Source of the DNA: a bacterium M00.F.Ca.ET.205.01.1.1
GTDB lineage: Bacteria; Pseudomonadota; Alphaproteobacteria; Rhizobiales; Rhizobiaceae
Direction: 5' to 3'
DNA: 64,000 nucleotides
NCBI GenBank assembly: GCA_004791255.1
Contig: SRUQ01000013.1
Span: 35,538-99,537 of the forward strand
The notes under the pieces are model-generated. The model had not been told where the DNA came from. It did no database searches and saw nothing but the letters and a program-made list of their open reading frames with translations. This document shows, in pieces, positions 18,385 through 27,052 of this stretch; within the stretch, counting starts at the first letter, position 1, and the number at the start of each line of letters is the position of its first letter. The position numbers and the translations under genes are program-made.

Positions 18385-19407
18385 ATGAAAAAAATCGGTT
18401 TTCTGTCATTCGGGCACTGGACGCCCTCGTCGCAGTCGCAGGTGCGTTCGGCTTCGGACGCGCTCCTGCAATCCATCGACCTTGCCGTCGCCGCCGAACA
18501 GCTCGGCGCCGATGGCGCCTATTTCCGCGTGCACCACTTTGCCCGCCAGCTCGCCTCGCCATTTCCGCTCATGGCGGCCGTCGGCGCGAAGACCAGCCGC
18601 ATCGAAATCGGCACCGCCGTCATCGACATGCGCTACGAGAACCCGCTCTACATGGCCGAGGATGCGGGCGCGACTGACATCATATCAGGTGGCCGGCTGC
18701 AGCTTGGCATCAGCCGTGGCTCGCCCGAACAGGTCATCGATGGCTGGCGTTATTTCGGCTACGGGCCGCAGGAAGGGCAGAGCGATGCCGACATGGCGCG
18801 GCACCATGCCGAGGTTTTCCTCGACACGCTGCGCGGCGTCGGCTTTGCCCAACCCAACCCACGGCCGATGTTCCCCAATCCGCCCGGCCTGCTCAGGCTC
18901 GAGCCGCATTCGGAAGGCTTGCGCGAACGCATCTGGTGGGGCGCGGCCACCAACGCCACTGCCGAATGGGCGGCGAAGCTCGGCATGAATTTGCAGAGTT
19001 CGACGCTCAAATTCGACGAGAACGGCAAGCCGTTCCACATCCAGCAGGCCGAGCAGATCCGCGCCTACCGCGAGGCCTGGAAGGCGGCCGGCCACGAGCG
19101 CCAGCCGCGCGTCTCGGTCAGCCGCAGCATCTTCGCGCTGGTCGACGAGCGCGACCGCGCCTATTTCGGGGGCGGCAATGAGAGCCGCGACCAGATCGGC
19201 TTCATCGAGGAAAACACGCGGGCGATCTTCGGCCGCAGCTACGCCGCCGAGCCGGATGTGCTGATCAAGGAATTGGCGCAGGACGAGGCGATCGCCGAGG
19301 CCGACACGCTGCTGCTCACCGTGCCCAACCAGCTCGGCGTCGACTACAACGCCCATGTCCTCGAGGCGATCCTGACCCATGTCGCGCCGGCGCTGGGCTG
19401 GCGCTGA
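18385..19407 (+). CDS. LLM-class flavin-dependent oxidoreductase (luciferase-like)
   Basis: A 340-aa bacterial luciferase-like monooxygenase starting at ATG 18385 (KKIGFLSFGHW). The TIM-barrel family signatures are visible: AEQLGADGAYFRVHHFA near the N-terminus, RIEIGTAVIDMRYENPLYMAEDAG, and LQLGISRGSPEQ, the loop that binds FMN phosphate. Such enzymes use FMNH2 or F420 with oxygen to oxidise varied substrates, and the substrate is not predictable. The gene is divergent from the CoA-transferase gene and 47 bp upstream of the ThuA gene. Confidence 0.9.
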   Translation: MKKIGFLSFGHWTPSSQSQVRSASDALLQSIDLAVAAEQLGADGAYFRVHHFARQLASPFPLMAAVGAKTSRIEIGTAVIDMRYENPLYMAEDAGATDIISGGRLQLGISRGSPEQVIDGWRYFGYGPQEGQSDADMARHHAEVFLDTLRGVGFAQPNPRPMFPNPPGLLRLEPHSEGLRERIWWGAATNATAEWAAKLGMNLQSSTLKFDENGKPFHIQQAEQIRAYREAWKAAGHERQPRVSVSRSIFALVDERDRAYFGGGNESRDQIGFIEENTRAIFGRSYAAEPDVLIKELAQDEAIAEADTLLLTVPNQLGVDYNAHVLEAILTHVAPALGWR

Positions 19408-19454
19408 CGCTGACAGGCACGCCGAGGGATCATCGACCAAGGGAGACGGACGGC

Positions 19455-20102
19455 ATGACGAAGAAGGCCTTGATTGCCTGGGGTGGCTGGGAAGGGCATA
19501 CGCCGGAGCGCAGCGCCAACATCGTGCGCGGGCTGCTCGAGCGCAACGGCTTCGCCGTTACGCTGGGCGAGGGGACGGCGATGTTCGCCGATCCGCAGCT
19601 TGCGTCCTTCGATCTCATCGTGCCCGTCATCACCATGTCGAAGATCGAGAAGGCCGAGCTGCAGAACCTGACGCAGACCGTCCGCCAGGGAACCGGGCTT
19701 GGCGGTTTCCACGGCACGATGGGCGACAGTTTCCGCAACGAGACCGACTATCAGTTCATGACAGGCGGCCAATGGGTCGCGCATCCCGGCAACATCATCG
19801 ACTATCGTGTCGTCATCACCCGGCCGGATGATCCGATCACCAGTGGCGTCAGCGATTTCGCCTACCGGTCGGAGCAGTATTACATGCATGTCGACCCGAG
19901 CAACGAGGTGCTGGCGACGACCACCTTCACGGATGAGCATTTCCCTGGCATCGGCGGCGTGGTCATGCCGGTCGTCTGGAAGCGCCGCTATGGCGCCGGC
20001 AAGGTTTTCTACAGCTCGCTCGGGCACACGGCGGACGAGTTCGCGGTGCCGGAAATGGCGCTGATGGTCGAGCGGGGACTGGTCTGGGCCGCGCGGGGGT
20101 AG
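19455..20102 (+). CDS. ThuA-domain protein (glutamine-amidotransferase-like fold)
   Basis: A 215-aa protein of the ThuA family (PF06283), first known from trehalose utilisation in Sinorhizobium. Visible features are the N-terminal ALIAWGGWEGHTPE, GLGGFHGTMGD in the region of the nucleophile elbow, and the C-terminal VVWKRRYGAGKVFYSSLGHT. No catalytic Cys is seen at the elbow, which is normal for ThuA. A role in sugar modification is suggested by the family and by the sugar-type transporter nearby, but not proven. GGAGACGG precedes ATG 19455. Confidence 0.88.
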   Translation: MTKKALIAWGGWEGHTPERSANIVRGLLERNGFAVTLGEGTAMFADPQLASFDLIVPVITMSKIEKAELQNLTQTVRQGTGLGGFHGTMGDSFRNETDYQFMTGGQWVAHPGNIIDYRVVITRPDDPITSGVSDFAYRSEQYYMHVDPSNEVLATTTFTDEHFPGIGGVVMPVVWKRRYGAGKVFYSSLGHTADEFAVPEMALMVERGLVWAARG

Positions 20103-20167
20103 CGGCGAGCGCCGTTTCATGAAAATCTCGGGGCCGAAGTCGTTTGCAGGAATGCGGGGAGGCGGTG

Positions 20168-20506
20168 ATGAGCTCTGACGATTTCAGCTGGTCGGGTTCC
20201 GAGAAGAAAATCGCACGCCACGCCTTCGATACGGCTCTCGAGGCGGCGCTCGCAAAAACGATGGCCGAATTCAAGAGCAAGGCCAGCGCCGCGAAACTGC
20301 CTGCCGAGATGTGGGAGGTCGAGGACTACCTGCGCCACCAACGGCGGGAGATCGATCGGACGTTCGACTATCGCTACTCACAGCTGCTCTATGTCTTTGC
20401 GCATCTCATCCGGGCTGGCCATCTCGATGAGAGCCTGCTTGCCGGCCTGTCGCAGGACAAGCGCGACATCATCCGCTCGACCCTTGCCTACGCCGAGCGC
20501 CGTTGA
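20168..20506 (+). CDS. Fluorescence recovery protein (FRP)-like small helical protein
   Basis: A 112-aa, strongly charged, all-helical protein from ATG 20168 (GGGAGG upstream). The central part MWEVEDYLRHQRREIDRTF followed by DYRYSQLLYVFAHLI, and later GLSQDKRDII, match my memory of cyanobacterial FRP, which returns orange carotenoid protein to its resting state. Trp49, Asp53 and Arg59/Arg60 fall where FRP has its key Trp, Asp and Arg residues. FRP-like proteins are known in bacteria without OCP, where the function is unknown. It is a stand-alone gene between thuA-like and iclR-like genes. Identification rests on motif recall, not on a search. Confidence 0.68.
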   Translation: MSSDDFSWSGSEKKIARHAFDTALEAALAKTMAEFKSKASAAKLPAEMWEVEDYLRHQRREIDRTFDYRYSQLLYVFAHLIRAGHLDESLLAGLSQDKRDIIRSTLAYAERR

Positions 20507-20512
20507 GTTCTC

Positions 20513-21313
20513 TCAGCTGTCGGTCAGGGACAGCGCGCGGGCGCGCTCGCGCAGCAGGTCGAGAAGGTGGTTGCGCCGCGGCTCCGGCGTGTCGATGGGG
20601 AGCACGAAGCACAATGTCTTGCTGATGGCGCCATGGCCATCGCGAATGGGCGCAGCCATGCACCAGGTGAAACGGTCGGCCAGTGCCGCGGTCTCGCTGT
20701 AGCCTTGCCGGTGCGATGTGGCGACGTCGGCGAAGAAGTCGGCCGGCGCAATGACGCGGCCGTCGGGCAGCGTGTAATCGCCGGGCGGGATGAAATCGCG
20801 CAATTCCTGCTCGCTCATGTGGCCGAGCAGCAGCCGCCCCGACGCCGTCCACGGAATTGGCACCTCGACGCCGACATCGCTCGAGATGCGGAACGGGCCG
20901 GGAGAGTCCCGGCAGTCGAGGACGACGTATTTGTTGCCGCGCAGGCCGCATAGCTGCACGGTCTCGCCGGTCTCCGAAGCAAGCCGGTCCAGCGTTTCGA
21001 TGATGCGCCGGTAGTGGGCGTTGTGATGCGAATAGGCCCAGCCGAACAGATGCATCGAGCGGCCGAAATAGACGTAGCCTTCTGTGCCGACATTCTCCAG
21101 CATCTCGGCGTCGAGCAGGCTGTTGACGATTTCGTAGGTGGTCGAGCGCGGCGCGCCGATCATCTTGGCGATGTCGCCGACGCGCATCGGCGCCCGGTGC
21201 TTCAGCAAGGCTTCCAGCAGCATGATGACGCGGTCGATGCCGCGGCGGCGCTCGCCGCCCTGTGGCGCCGCCGTGCCGGCCGCCTCGATCAGATCCTTCG
21301 CGCCGTCGCTCAT
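20513..21313 (-). CDS. IclR-family transcriptional regulator
   Basis: A 266-aa regulator. The winged-helix domain lies at about residues 22-95 (AKMIGAPRSTTYEIVNSLL is the recognition region), and the IclR effector-binding domain at about 105-265 (PWTASGRLLLGHM and AAPIRDGHGAISKTL). The gene points away from the CUT2 transporter operon, and a large inverted repeat lies in between. It is therefore the likely local regulator of that operon. The effector is unknown. Confidence 0.9.
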   Translation of the reverse strand: MSDGAKDLIEAAGTAAPQGGERRRGIDRVIMLLEALLKHRAPMRVGDIAKMIGAPRSTTYEIVNSLLDAEMLENVGTEGYVYFGRSMHLFGWAYSHHNAHYRRIIETLDRLASETGETVQLCGLRGNKYVVLDCRDSPGPFRISSDVGVEVPIPWTASGRLLLGHMSEQELRDFIPPGDYTLPDGRVIAPADFFADVATSHRQGYSETAALADRFTWCMAAPIRDGHGAISKTLCFVLPIDTPEPRRNHLLDLLRERARALSLTDS

Positions 21314-21391
21314 CCGCAGCTTCCGTCCAAAATCATTTCGGTCCTCGTCTCAAGCCGCTTGAAAGATGTCAAGGCTCAGTCTAGCATCCCT

Positions 21392-21433
21392 TTTGTCCGA
21401 TATACAGACACAATGTCTGAAATACCGGACAAA
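21392..21433. promoter_or_regulatory. Nested inverted repeat, candidate IclR operator
   Basis: Outer arms TTTGTCCG (21392-21399) and CGGACAAA (21426-21433) are perfect reverse complements. Inner arms CAGACA (21405-21410) and TGTCTG (21414-21419) lie on nearly the same axis. A further GGACAAAA half-site lies at about 21442-21449. It is located between the divergent iclR-like gene and the transporter operon, about 120 bp before the binding-protein ATG. Confidence 0.7.
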
Positions 21434-21550
21434 CGAGCCGGACAAAAGACGGTCCAGACGAGAAGACTAGCGGTTTCCGTGACGCGGCAGCCGACGGGTT
21501 TTGTCGTGCCGATCCTGCACGCCCGGACATAACCACTAAGGGGAACAGTC

Positions 21551-22603
21551 ATGATGAAATCGTCGTTTTTCGCATCCGCCAGCGCCCTTTGCCTCGGTCT
21601 CGTCCTGAGCCTGGGTGTCGGCTCGCAAGCCAACGCCGCTGCCAATTGCATCAAGGGTGACCGCAAGGCGCCGTATACGATCGGCTGGGCAGACATCTAT
21701 TCCGTGCCGACATGGATGAAGCAGACGCAGGGCACGATCGAAGCCGAAGTCGAGACGCTGAAGAAGCAGGGTCTGGTCGATAAGCTGGTCGTGACCGACG
21801 CGCAGGGCGACGCCAACGTGCAGATCCAGCAGATCCAGTCGATGATCGATTCCAATGTCGACGCCATCATCCTGATCGCCGGCTCGTCGACCGCGCCGGC
21901 CCGCGTGCTGGCCGATGCCTGCGCCAAGGGCATCGCCATCATCAACTTCGACAGCCTTGTCGACACCGACAAGGTCACTGCCAAGGTCAACACCGATTCC
22001 GCGCAATGGGGCGATCAGGCGGCCAAGTTCCTCATCGATGCCATCGGCGGCAAGGGCAAGATCCTCATCCTCAACGGCCCGGCCGGCGTTTCGGTCAGCG
22101 ATGACAGGCGCAAGGGCGCCGATGCCGCGCTCAAGGCGCATCCCGACGTGAAGGTGCTGGCCGAGACCAACACGCCCTACAATGTCGCGCCGGCGCAGGA
22201 AGCCGTTACCAGCCTGCTGTTCGCCAATCCCGAGATCGACGGCATCCTGTCGCTCGGCGGCGCGCTGTCGGCGGGCGCGGTTCTGGCGCTCGACAAGCAG
22301 GGCCGCGAGCAAGTGCCGATCACCGGCGAGAATGCGCGCCAGTTCCTCGAACTGTGGAAGGACAAGGGCCTGAAGAGCTGGGCCACCATGCAGCCGAACT
22401 GGCTCGGCGCCTTCGCCGCCTACACCGCCGTCCAGGCGCTTGAAGGCAAGGACGTGCCGGCCTTCGTCAAGATCCCGCTGCCGGTCATCGACAATTCCAG
22501 CATCGACGGATACCTCGCCCGGGCCAAGGATTTCCCGGCTGACGGCTACATCTATTCGCCCTACGATGAGGCGCTGTTCAAAAAGCTGCTGGTGCAGAAA
22601 TAA
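21551..22603 (+). CDS. Periplasmic substrate-binding protein of a CUT2 sugar-type ABC transporter
   Basis: A 350-aa protein with a signal peptide of about 30 residues (SALCLGLVLSLGVGSQANAA), then a type I periplasmic binding fold like RbsB: DAQGDANVQIQQIQSMIDSNVDAIILI and NGPAGVSVSDDRRKGAD are the family-specific regions. It captures a small ligand in the periplasm and delivers it to the two permeases encoded downstream. The ligand cannot be named. AAGGGG precedes ATG 21551. It is first gene of a four-gene operon. Confidence 0.93.
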   Translation: MMKSSFFASASALCLGLVLSLGVGSQANAAANCIKGDRKAPYTIGWADIYSVPTWMKQTQGTIEAEVETLKKQGLVDKLVVTDAQGDANVQIQQIQSMIDSNVDAIILIAGSSTAPARVLADACAKGIAIINFDSLVDTDKVTAKVNTDSAQWGDQAAKFLIDAIGGKGKILILNGPAGVSVSDDRRKGADAALKAHPDVKVLAETNTPYNVAPAQEAVTSLLFANPEIDGILSLGGALSAGAVLALDKQGREQVPITGENARQFLELWKDKGLKSWATMQPNWLGAFAAYTAVQALEGKDVPAFVKIPLPVIDNSSIDGYLARAKDFPADGYIYSPYDEALFKKLLVQK

Positions 22604-22621
22604 GCCAGAAGGGTTGTAGCA

Positions 22622-24130
22622 TTGACAACCACGGCTCCGCTCCTGGCCGCGCGGGGGGTGTCGAAGGCTTTCTTCGGCAACCCCGTCCTGCGCGACGTTT
22701 CCATCTCTCTCCAGCCGGGCCGCGTGCATGCGCTGCTCGGCGAGAACGGCGCTGGAAAGTCGACGCTGATCAACCTGTTGTCCGGGGCTTTGCGCCCGGA
22801 CGGCGGGATCATCGAGGTCGACGGGCGCGCCGTGGCGCGCATGACGCCGGCGCTGGCGCGGCAGGCTGGAATTGCCGTCGTGCAGCAGGAACTCAGCCTG
22901 ACGGCCAGCCTCTCCATCGCCGAAAACATCGGGCTGGGCGCCTATCCCAGGCGCTTTGGCCTTGTCGACTATCAAGAGCTTGCCGCGCGGGCGAAGGCGG
23001 CTTGCGAACTGGTCGGGCTCAATGAAAAGCTGTCGACGCCCGTCGGGCAGCTTTCGCTCGGACGCCGGCAGATGGTGGAGATCGCCAAGGCGCTCTACCG
23101 CAAGCCGCGCGTGCTCATACTCGATGAGCCGACCTCGTCGCTGTCGGCGACCGAGACAAGAATCCTGACTGACCTGCTGGAGCGGCTGCGGAGCGAGGGC
23201 ACCGCGATCCTCTACATCTCGCACCGGCTGAACGAAGTCATGGCGCTCTGCCTGCATGTCACCGTGCTCAAGGACGGCACCTGCACGGCGGACCGCGCGC
23301 TGGAAGGCACCGACGCTTCCGGCCTGGTGCGGCTGATGGTCGGCCGCGACCCCGGTGATCTCTTTCCCAGGTGGCAGGCTCCGCCGTCGCCCGCCAACGC
23401 CATCTCCGTCCGAGGTCTTTCGGCCGGGCTGATGCATGGCGTCGATCTCGACATCAGGACAGGCGAGGTGCTGGGCATCGGTGGACTGGTCGGGCAAGGG
23501 CAGGAGGACCTGCTGCTTGGCCTCTACGGCGCCATACCGGCCCGAACGACGTCGGCTGCCGTCAATGGCGCCGCCGGTTTGCCGGCCGGTGTGCCGAAAG
23601 CCAATGCGCTTGGCCTCGCCTATGTGCCGGCCGATCGCAAGCGCGAGGGGTTGCACCTGATCCATCCGATCCTCACCAACATGATGCTGCCTGCCTTCGC
23701 CCGGTTGCCGGCGCTGAAGCTGCGCAGCCGCAAGGCCGAACGCGAGAGGGGAAAAGGCCTCGCCGCCCAGCTTGGCATCAAGGGCGATCTCGGCCGGCCG
23801 GCGCAGGCCCTTTCGGGCGGCAACCAGCAGAAGGTGGCGCTGGCCAAATGGATGCCGCACGACCCGCTGGTGCTGCTTCTCAACGACCCGACCCGCGGCG
23901 TCGATGTCGAGACCAAGCGCGAAATCTACCTGATGCTGCGCGGCTTCGCCGCCGCCGGAAAAGCTGTCGTGCTGCTGAGTTCCGACACGCCGGAACTGGT
24001 GCATCTGTGCGACCGCGTCGCGGTCGTCCGGGAGGGCCGCATCGTCACGACGCTCGAGCGCGGGGCGCTCAGCGAGGAAGCCATCGTTTCGGCCGCGATG
24101 GGCGCCGAGAAGCAGAAGGTCGCGGCATGA
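22622..24130 (+). CDS. CUT2 ABC transporter ATP-binding protein (tandem NBD)
   Basis: A 502-aa protein, probable TTG start 22622 with AGAAGGG upstream. It contains two ATPase domains as in RbsA/XylG. The first has Walker A GENGAGKST, signature LSLGRRQ and Walker B VLILDEPTSS. The second is degenerate at Walker A (GGLVGQGQEDLL), as usual in the family, but keeps LSGGNQQK and LLNDPTRGVD. It drives uptake with the neighbouring permeases. The start of the first permease overlaps its stop by 4 bp. Confidence 0.94.
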   Translation: MTTTAPLLAARGVSKAFFGNPVLRDVSISLQPGRVHALLGENGAGKSTLINLLSGALRPDGGIIEVDGRAVARMTPALARQAGIAVVQQELSLTASLSIAENIGLGAYPRRFGLVDYQELAARAKAACELVGLNEKLSTPVGQLSLGRRQMVEIAKALYRKPRVLILDEPTSSLSATETRILTDLLERLRSEGTAILYISHRLNEVMALCLHVTVLKDGTCTADRALEGTDASGLVRLMVGRDPGDLFPRWQAPPSPANAISVRGLSAGLMHGVDLDIRTGEVLGIGGLVGQGQEDLLLGLYGAIPARTTSAAVNGAAGLPAGVPKANALGLAYVPADRKREGLHLIHPILTNMMLPAFARLPALKLRSRKAERERGKGLAAQLGIKGDLGRPAQALSGGNQQKVALAKWMPHDPLVLLLNDPTRGVDVETKREIYLMLRGFAAAGKAVVLLSSDTPELVHLCDRVAVVREGRIVTTLERGALSEEAIVSAAMGAEKQKVAA

Positions 24131-25092
24131 GCACCATCCCCTCTGCAACGCCCGCCGGCGCGCTCTACTGGCCGGTGCAGGCGCGCCGCAACATCGGCGT
24201 GCGCAGCCTGTTCGTCGTCGTGCTGGGGTTTCTCATCGCCTATGGCGTGCTGTTTCCCGGCCTGTTCACCGCTTCCGGCTTCGCCAAATTCACCCAGAGC
24301 TGGTTCCCGCTGGCGCTGGTGGCGATGGCGCAGGCCATCCTCATGCTCACCGGCGGCATCAGCTTGGCGATCGGCGCTACCGTCAGCCTCGGCGCGGTCA
24401 TTGCCGCCACCACCATGGCCGGGCCGCTGGGCGTCGCCGGTGGCGCTGCCGCGGTCGCGGTGACCGGCCTCGGCATCGGTGCTGCGACCGGCTTCATCGT
24501 GGTGCGGCTGCGCCTGCCGGCGATCGTGGTGACGCTTGCCGGTTCCTTCATCATCGGCGGCGCGGCGCTGCTCGTCCTGCCACGGCCGGGTGGCTCCATC
24601 CCGGAATGGCTGTCCGATATGCTTGCCGGCAACACACCGGCGGCCTTCGTGATCCTGGTGCTCATCGTTGCGCTGTGGAAGCTCTATCTCGCCACGCCGC
24701 TCGGCTTGAGCCTCTATGCTTCAGGCGAAAATCCGGTCGGCGCCTATCGCTCCGGCGTGCCGGTCGATGGGGCGCGTATTGCCGCCTATGCAATCAGCGG
24801 CCTGCTCTCGACTGGTGCGGGCCTGTTCGTCGCGGCGCAGACCGGCTCGGGAGACCCTGTCATCGGCACGGCGTTCACGCTCAACTCCATCGCCGCCGCC
24901 GTGCTTGGCGGCATCGGCTTCCTCGGCGGGCAGGGCACGATGCGCGGCGCGCTGGCGGGCAGCCTGCTGCTCAGCCTGATGATCAGCGTCATGTTCTTCC
25001 TCGGCTTCACGCCGGTTGCGCAATATGTGGCGCAGGGCCTTATCATCATCGGCGCCGTCGCCATTCCGCAATTCCGCAAGGTGCAGCAATGA
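24127..25092 (+). CDS. CUT2 ABC transporter permease 1
   Basis: A 321-aa inner-membrane protein of the RbsC type with about eight to ten TM helices. The family motifs MAQAILMLTGGISLAIGATVSLGAVIAA and ILGG-like AAVLGGIGFLGGQGT are visible. ATGA overlaps with the ATPase gene upstream and the second permease downstream show tight translational coupling. It forms a heterodimeric channel with the next gene product. Confidence 0.93.
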   Translation: MSTIPSATPAGALYWPVQARRNIGVRSLFVVVLGFLIAYGVLFPGLFTASGFAKFTQSWFPLALVAMAQAILMLTGGISLAIGATVSLGAVIAATTMAGPLGVAGGAAAVAVTGLGIGAATGFIVVRLRLPAIVVTLAGSFIIGGAALLVLPRPGGSIPEWLSDMLAGNTPAAFVILVLIVALWKLYLATPLGLSLYASGENPVGAYRSGVPVDGARIAAYAISGLLSTGAGLFVAAQTGSGDPVIGTAFTLNSIAAAVLGGIGFLGGQGTMRGALAGSLLLSLMISVMFFLGFTPVAQYVAQGLIIIGAVAIPQFRKVQQ

Positions 25093-26060
25093 CAGCCTCG
25101 AACGACAGCGTCGGCGGCGGACGCGCCAGGGCGATCCTCTCCAGCCGGCCTTTCATGACCCTTGCCATTGTCGCGGTGGTCTGGATCGGGGCGAGCTTCG
25201 TCTCGCGCGGCTTCGGCGCCTATGGGCATCTGCGCTATCTCGTCGAACTCGGCGCCGTCATCGGGTTGGTTGCAACGGGCCAGACCTTCGTGGTGATCGC
25301 GGGCGGCATCGACCTCTCGGTTGCCGCCATCGTCACCGTCAGCGCCATCAGCCTGCCGCTGCTGTCCTGGCAGATGGATCCGACCGGCCTTGCTTCGGTG
25401 CTCGCGGTGCTTGCGCTGACCACCGCGATCGGCGTCGTCAACGGGCTGGGGGTTGCGCTGCTGCGCGTCCACCCGATGATCATGACGCTGGCCATGGCGA
25501 CCTTCTTGCAGGGCCTGCTGATCATCATTGCCGGCGGCAGCGCCGTGACCGCCGAAAATCCGCTCGTCCATTGGCTGGGCAATGCGCGGCCGATAGGCAT
25601 TCCGGCGGGCATCCTGCTGTGGGTCGCCGTTTCCGCCATCGTGCTGACGGTGATGCACGCGACGCCGTTCGGCGCCCGCATTTTCGCCATGGGCGCCAAT
25701 CCGCTGGCTGCCTCACTGTCCGGCGTGCCGGTGAAGTCGACGACGCTTGCCGTCTACGGCATCAGCGGGTTCACCGCCGGGCTGGCCGGTGTGCTGGTCC
25801 TTGGCATGAATGGACAGGGCTATGTCGGGATCGGCGATCCCTATCTGCTTGCCTCGATTGCCGCGGTGGTGCTTGGCGGCACCTCGATCCTGGGTGGGCT
25901 CGGCACCTATGCCGGCACCATTCCCGGGGCGGTGCTTCTGGTGACGATCACCGCACTGATCACCGTCGTCAATGCGTCGCCCGGCTGGCGCAGCATCCTG
26001 TTCGGCTCGCTGATCCTCGGTCTGCTGCTGCTGTCAGGCCGGGAGCAAGCCCGGCGATGA
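25089..26060 (+). CDS. CUT2 ABC transporter permease 2
   Basis: A 323-aa permease paralogous to the preceding one: VIAGGIDLSVAAIVTVSAI and VVLGGTSILGGLGTYAGT are the CUT2 landmarks. The start overlaps the preceding stop by 4 bp. It ends 27 bp inside the 3' end of the convergent amidohydrolase gene, so no terminator separates the two. It is the last gene of the transporter operon. Confidence 0.93.
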   Translation: MTASNDSVGGGRARAILSSRPFMTLAIVAVVWIGASFVSRGFGAYGHLRYLVELGAVIGLVATGQTFVVIAGGIDLSVAAIVTVSAISLPLLSWQMDPTGLASVLAVLALTTAIGVVNGLGVALLRVHPMIMTLAMATFLQGLLIIIAGGSAVTAENPLVHWLGNARPIGIPAGILLWVAVSAIVLTVMHATPFGARIFAMGANPLAASLSGVPVKSTTLAVYGISGFTAGLAGVLVLGMNGQGYVGIGDPYLLASIAAVVLGGTSILGGLGTYAGTIPGAVLLVTITALITVVNASPGWRSILFGSLILGLLLLSGREQARR

Positions 26061-26993
26061 CAGCTCATCCAGGCGGTAGATGCGTTTTGCACTGCCGAAG
26101 AACAGCGCCGTCTGTTCGTCGGCGGAAAGGTCGGCGACTATGGCCTTGAAGCCGTCATACACCGCGTCGAACGAGGCATGCAGGCCGGCAACCGGAAAAT
26201 CCGAGCCGAACATGGCGCGCCCGGGGCCGAAACAGTCGATGCAGTGCAACACCACCGGCCGCAGGCTGTCGAGCGTCCAGTCATGGTCGTAGGCGACGAG
26301 GTCCGAGATCTTGATGGCGACGTTGTCGTGGCGCGACAGCGCACGCAGTCCTTCGCGCCACAGAAGCATGCCGTCCGCGTCGCGATCGATCGGGCTTCCG
26401 CAATGATTGAGCACGAATTGCTGGTCGGGAAAGGCGGCCGCGAGCCGCGCGGCGCCGGCAAGCTGGCGCGGGAACACCATCAGGTCGAAGGCAAGCCGGT
26501 GGCGGCCGAGCAAGGCAAGGCCGGCGCGCCAGGCCGGCTCGTCCATGATGCCGTCGCGGGTGGCGAAGCGCCTGGCCGGATCGGGATCCCAGCTCAATAT
26601 GTCACGCACGCCCACAACGCGGTCGAAGGCGGCCTGCGCCTCGATCAGCATGGCGGCCTCGGGGTTCGCCAGCGGCACGTGGACGACATAGCGAGCCGCC
26701 ACGCCTTGCGCCTTGTCGAGCGTCTCCAGCCAGCGCGTCTCGCCGAGGCAGTCGTTGCTCGCCCAGCCGGCCTCGACATGGACGGTGGCGACGACATCGT
26801 GCTTGGCGGCGTCGCGCGCATAATCCTGGGGAAGATAGTTTTGCCGCAACGGGCCGAGATCGCCGAGGCCGCCGCGGTCACCGGCTGCGGCCGCCAGCCA
26901 GGGGTGCCGGCCAAGGCCGAGATCCCAGAGATGGTGATGGGCATCGACGATCGGTCCGGCGTAGGGCTTGGGCACGCAAGTCTCTCTTGGCAT
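26034..26993 (-). CDS. Amidohydrolase family 2 protein (lactonase / PDC-hydrolase type)
   Basis: A 319-aa protein if started at ATG 26993, just before the conserved AGPIVDAHHHLWDLG; an earlier start up to 27068 would overlap the divergent gene. The HxH motif of the metal-dependent TIM-barrel amidohydrolases lies in DAHHHLWD. FVLNHCGSP and AMFGSDFPVAG are further active-site strands. This subgroup (PF04909) includes L-fuconolactonase and 2-pyrone-4,6-dicarboxylate lactonase, so opening of a sugar lactone is a reasonable guess beside a sugar-type transporter. Confidence 0.88.
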   Translation of the reverse strand: MPRETCVPKPYAGPIVDAHHHLWDLGLGRHPWLAAAAGDRGGLGDLGPLRQNYLPQDYARDAAKHDVVATVHVEAGWASNDCLGETRWLETLDKAQGVAARYVVHVPLANPEAAMLIEAQAAFDRVVGVRDILSWDPDPARRFATRDGIMDEPAWRAGLALLGRHRLAFDLMVFPRQLAGAARLAAAFPDQQFVLNHCGSPIDRDADGMLLWREGLRALSRHDNVAIKISDLVAYDHDWTLDSLRPVVLHCIDCFGPGRAMFGSDFPVAGLHASFDAVYDGFKAIVADLSADEQTALFFGSAKRIYRLDELSSPGLLPA

Positions 26994-27052
26994 TGGCAGG
27001 ACCGCAAATCGGTCGAGGCGCCGTGTCGCGACGGCGAAAGGGGTAGCATCGG

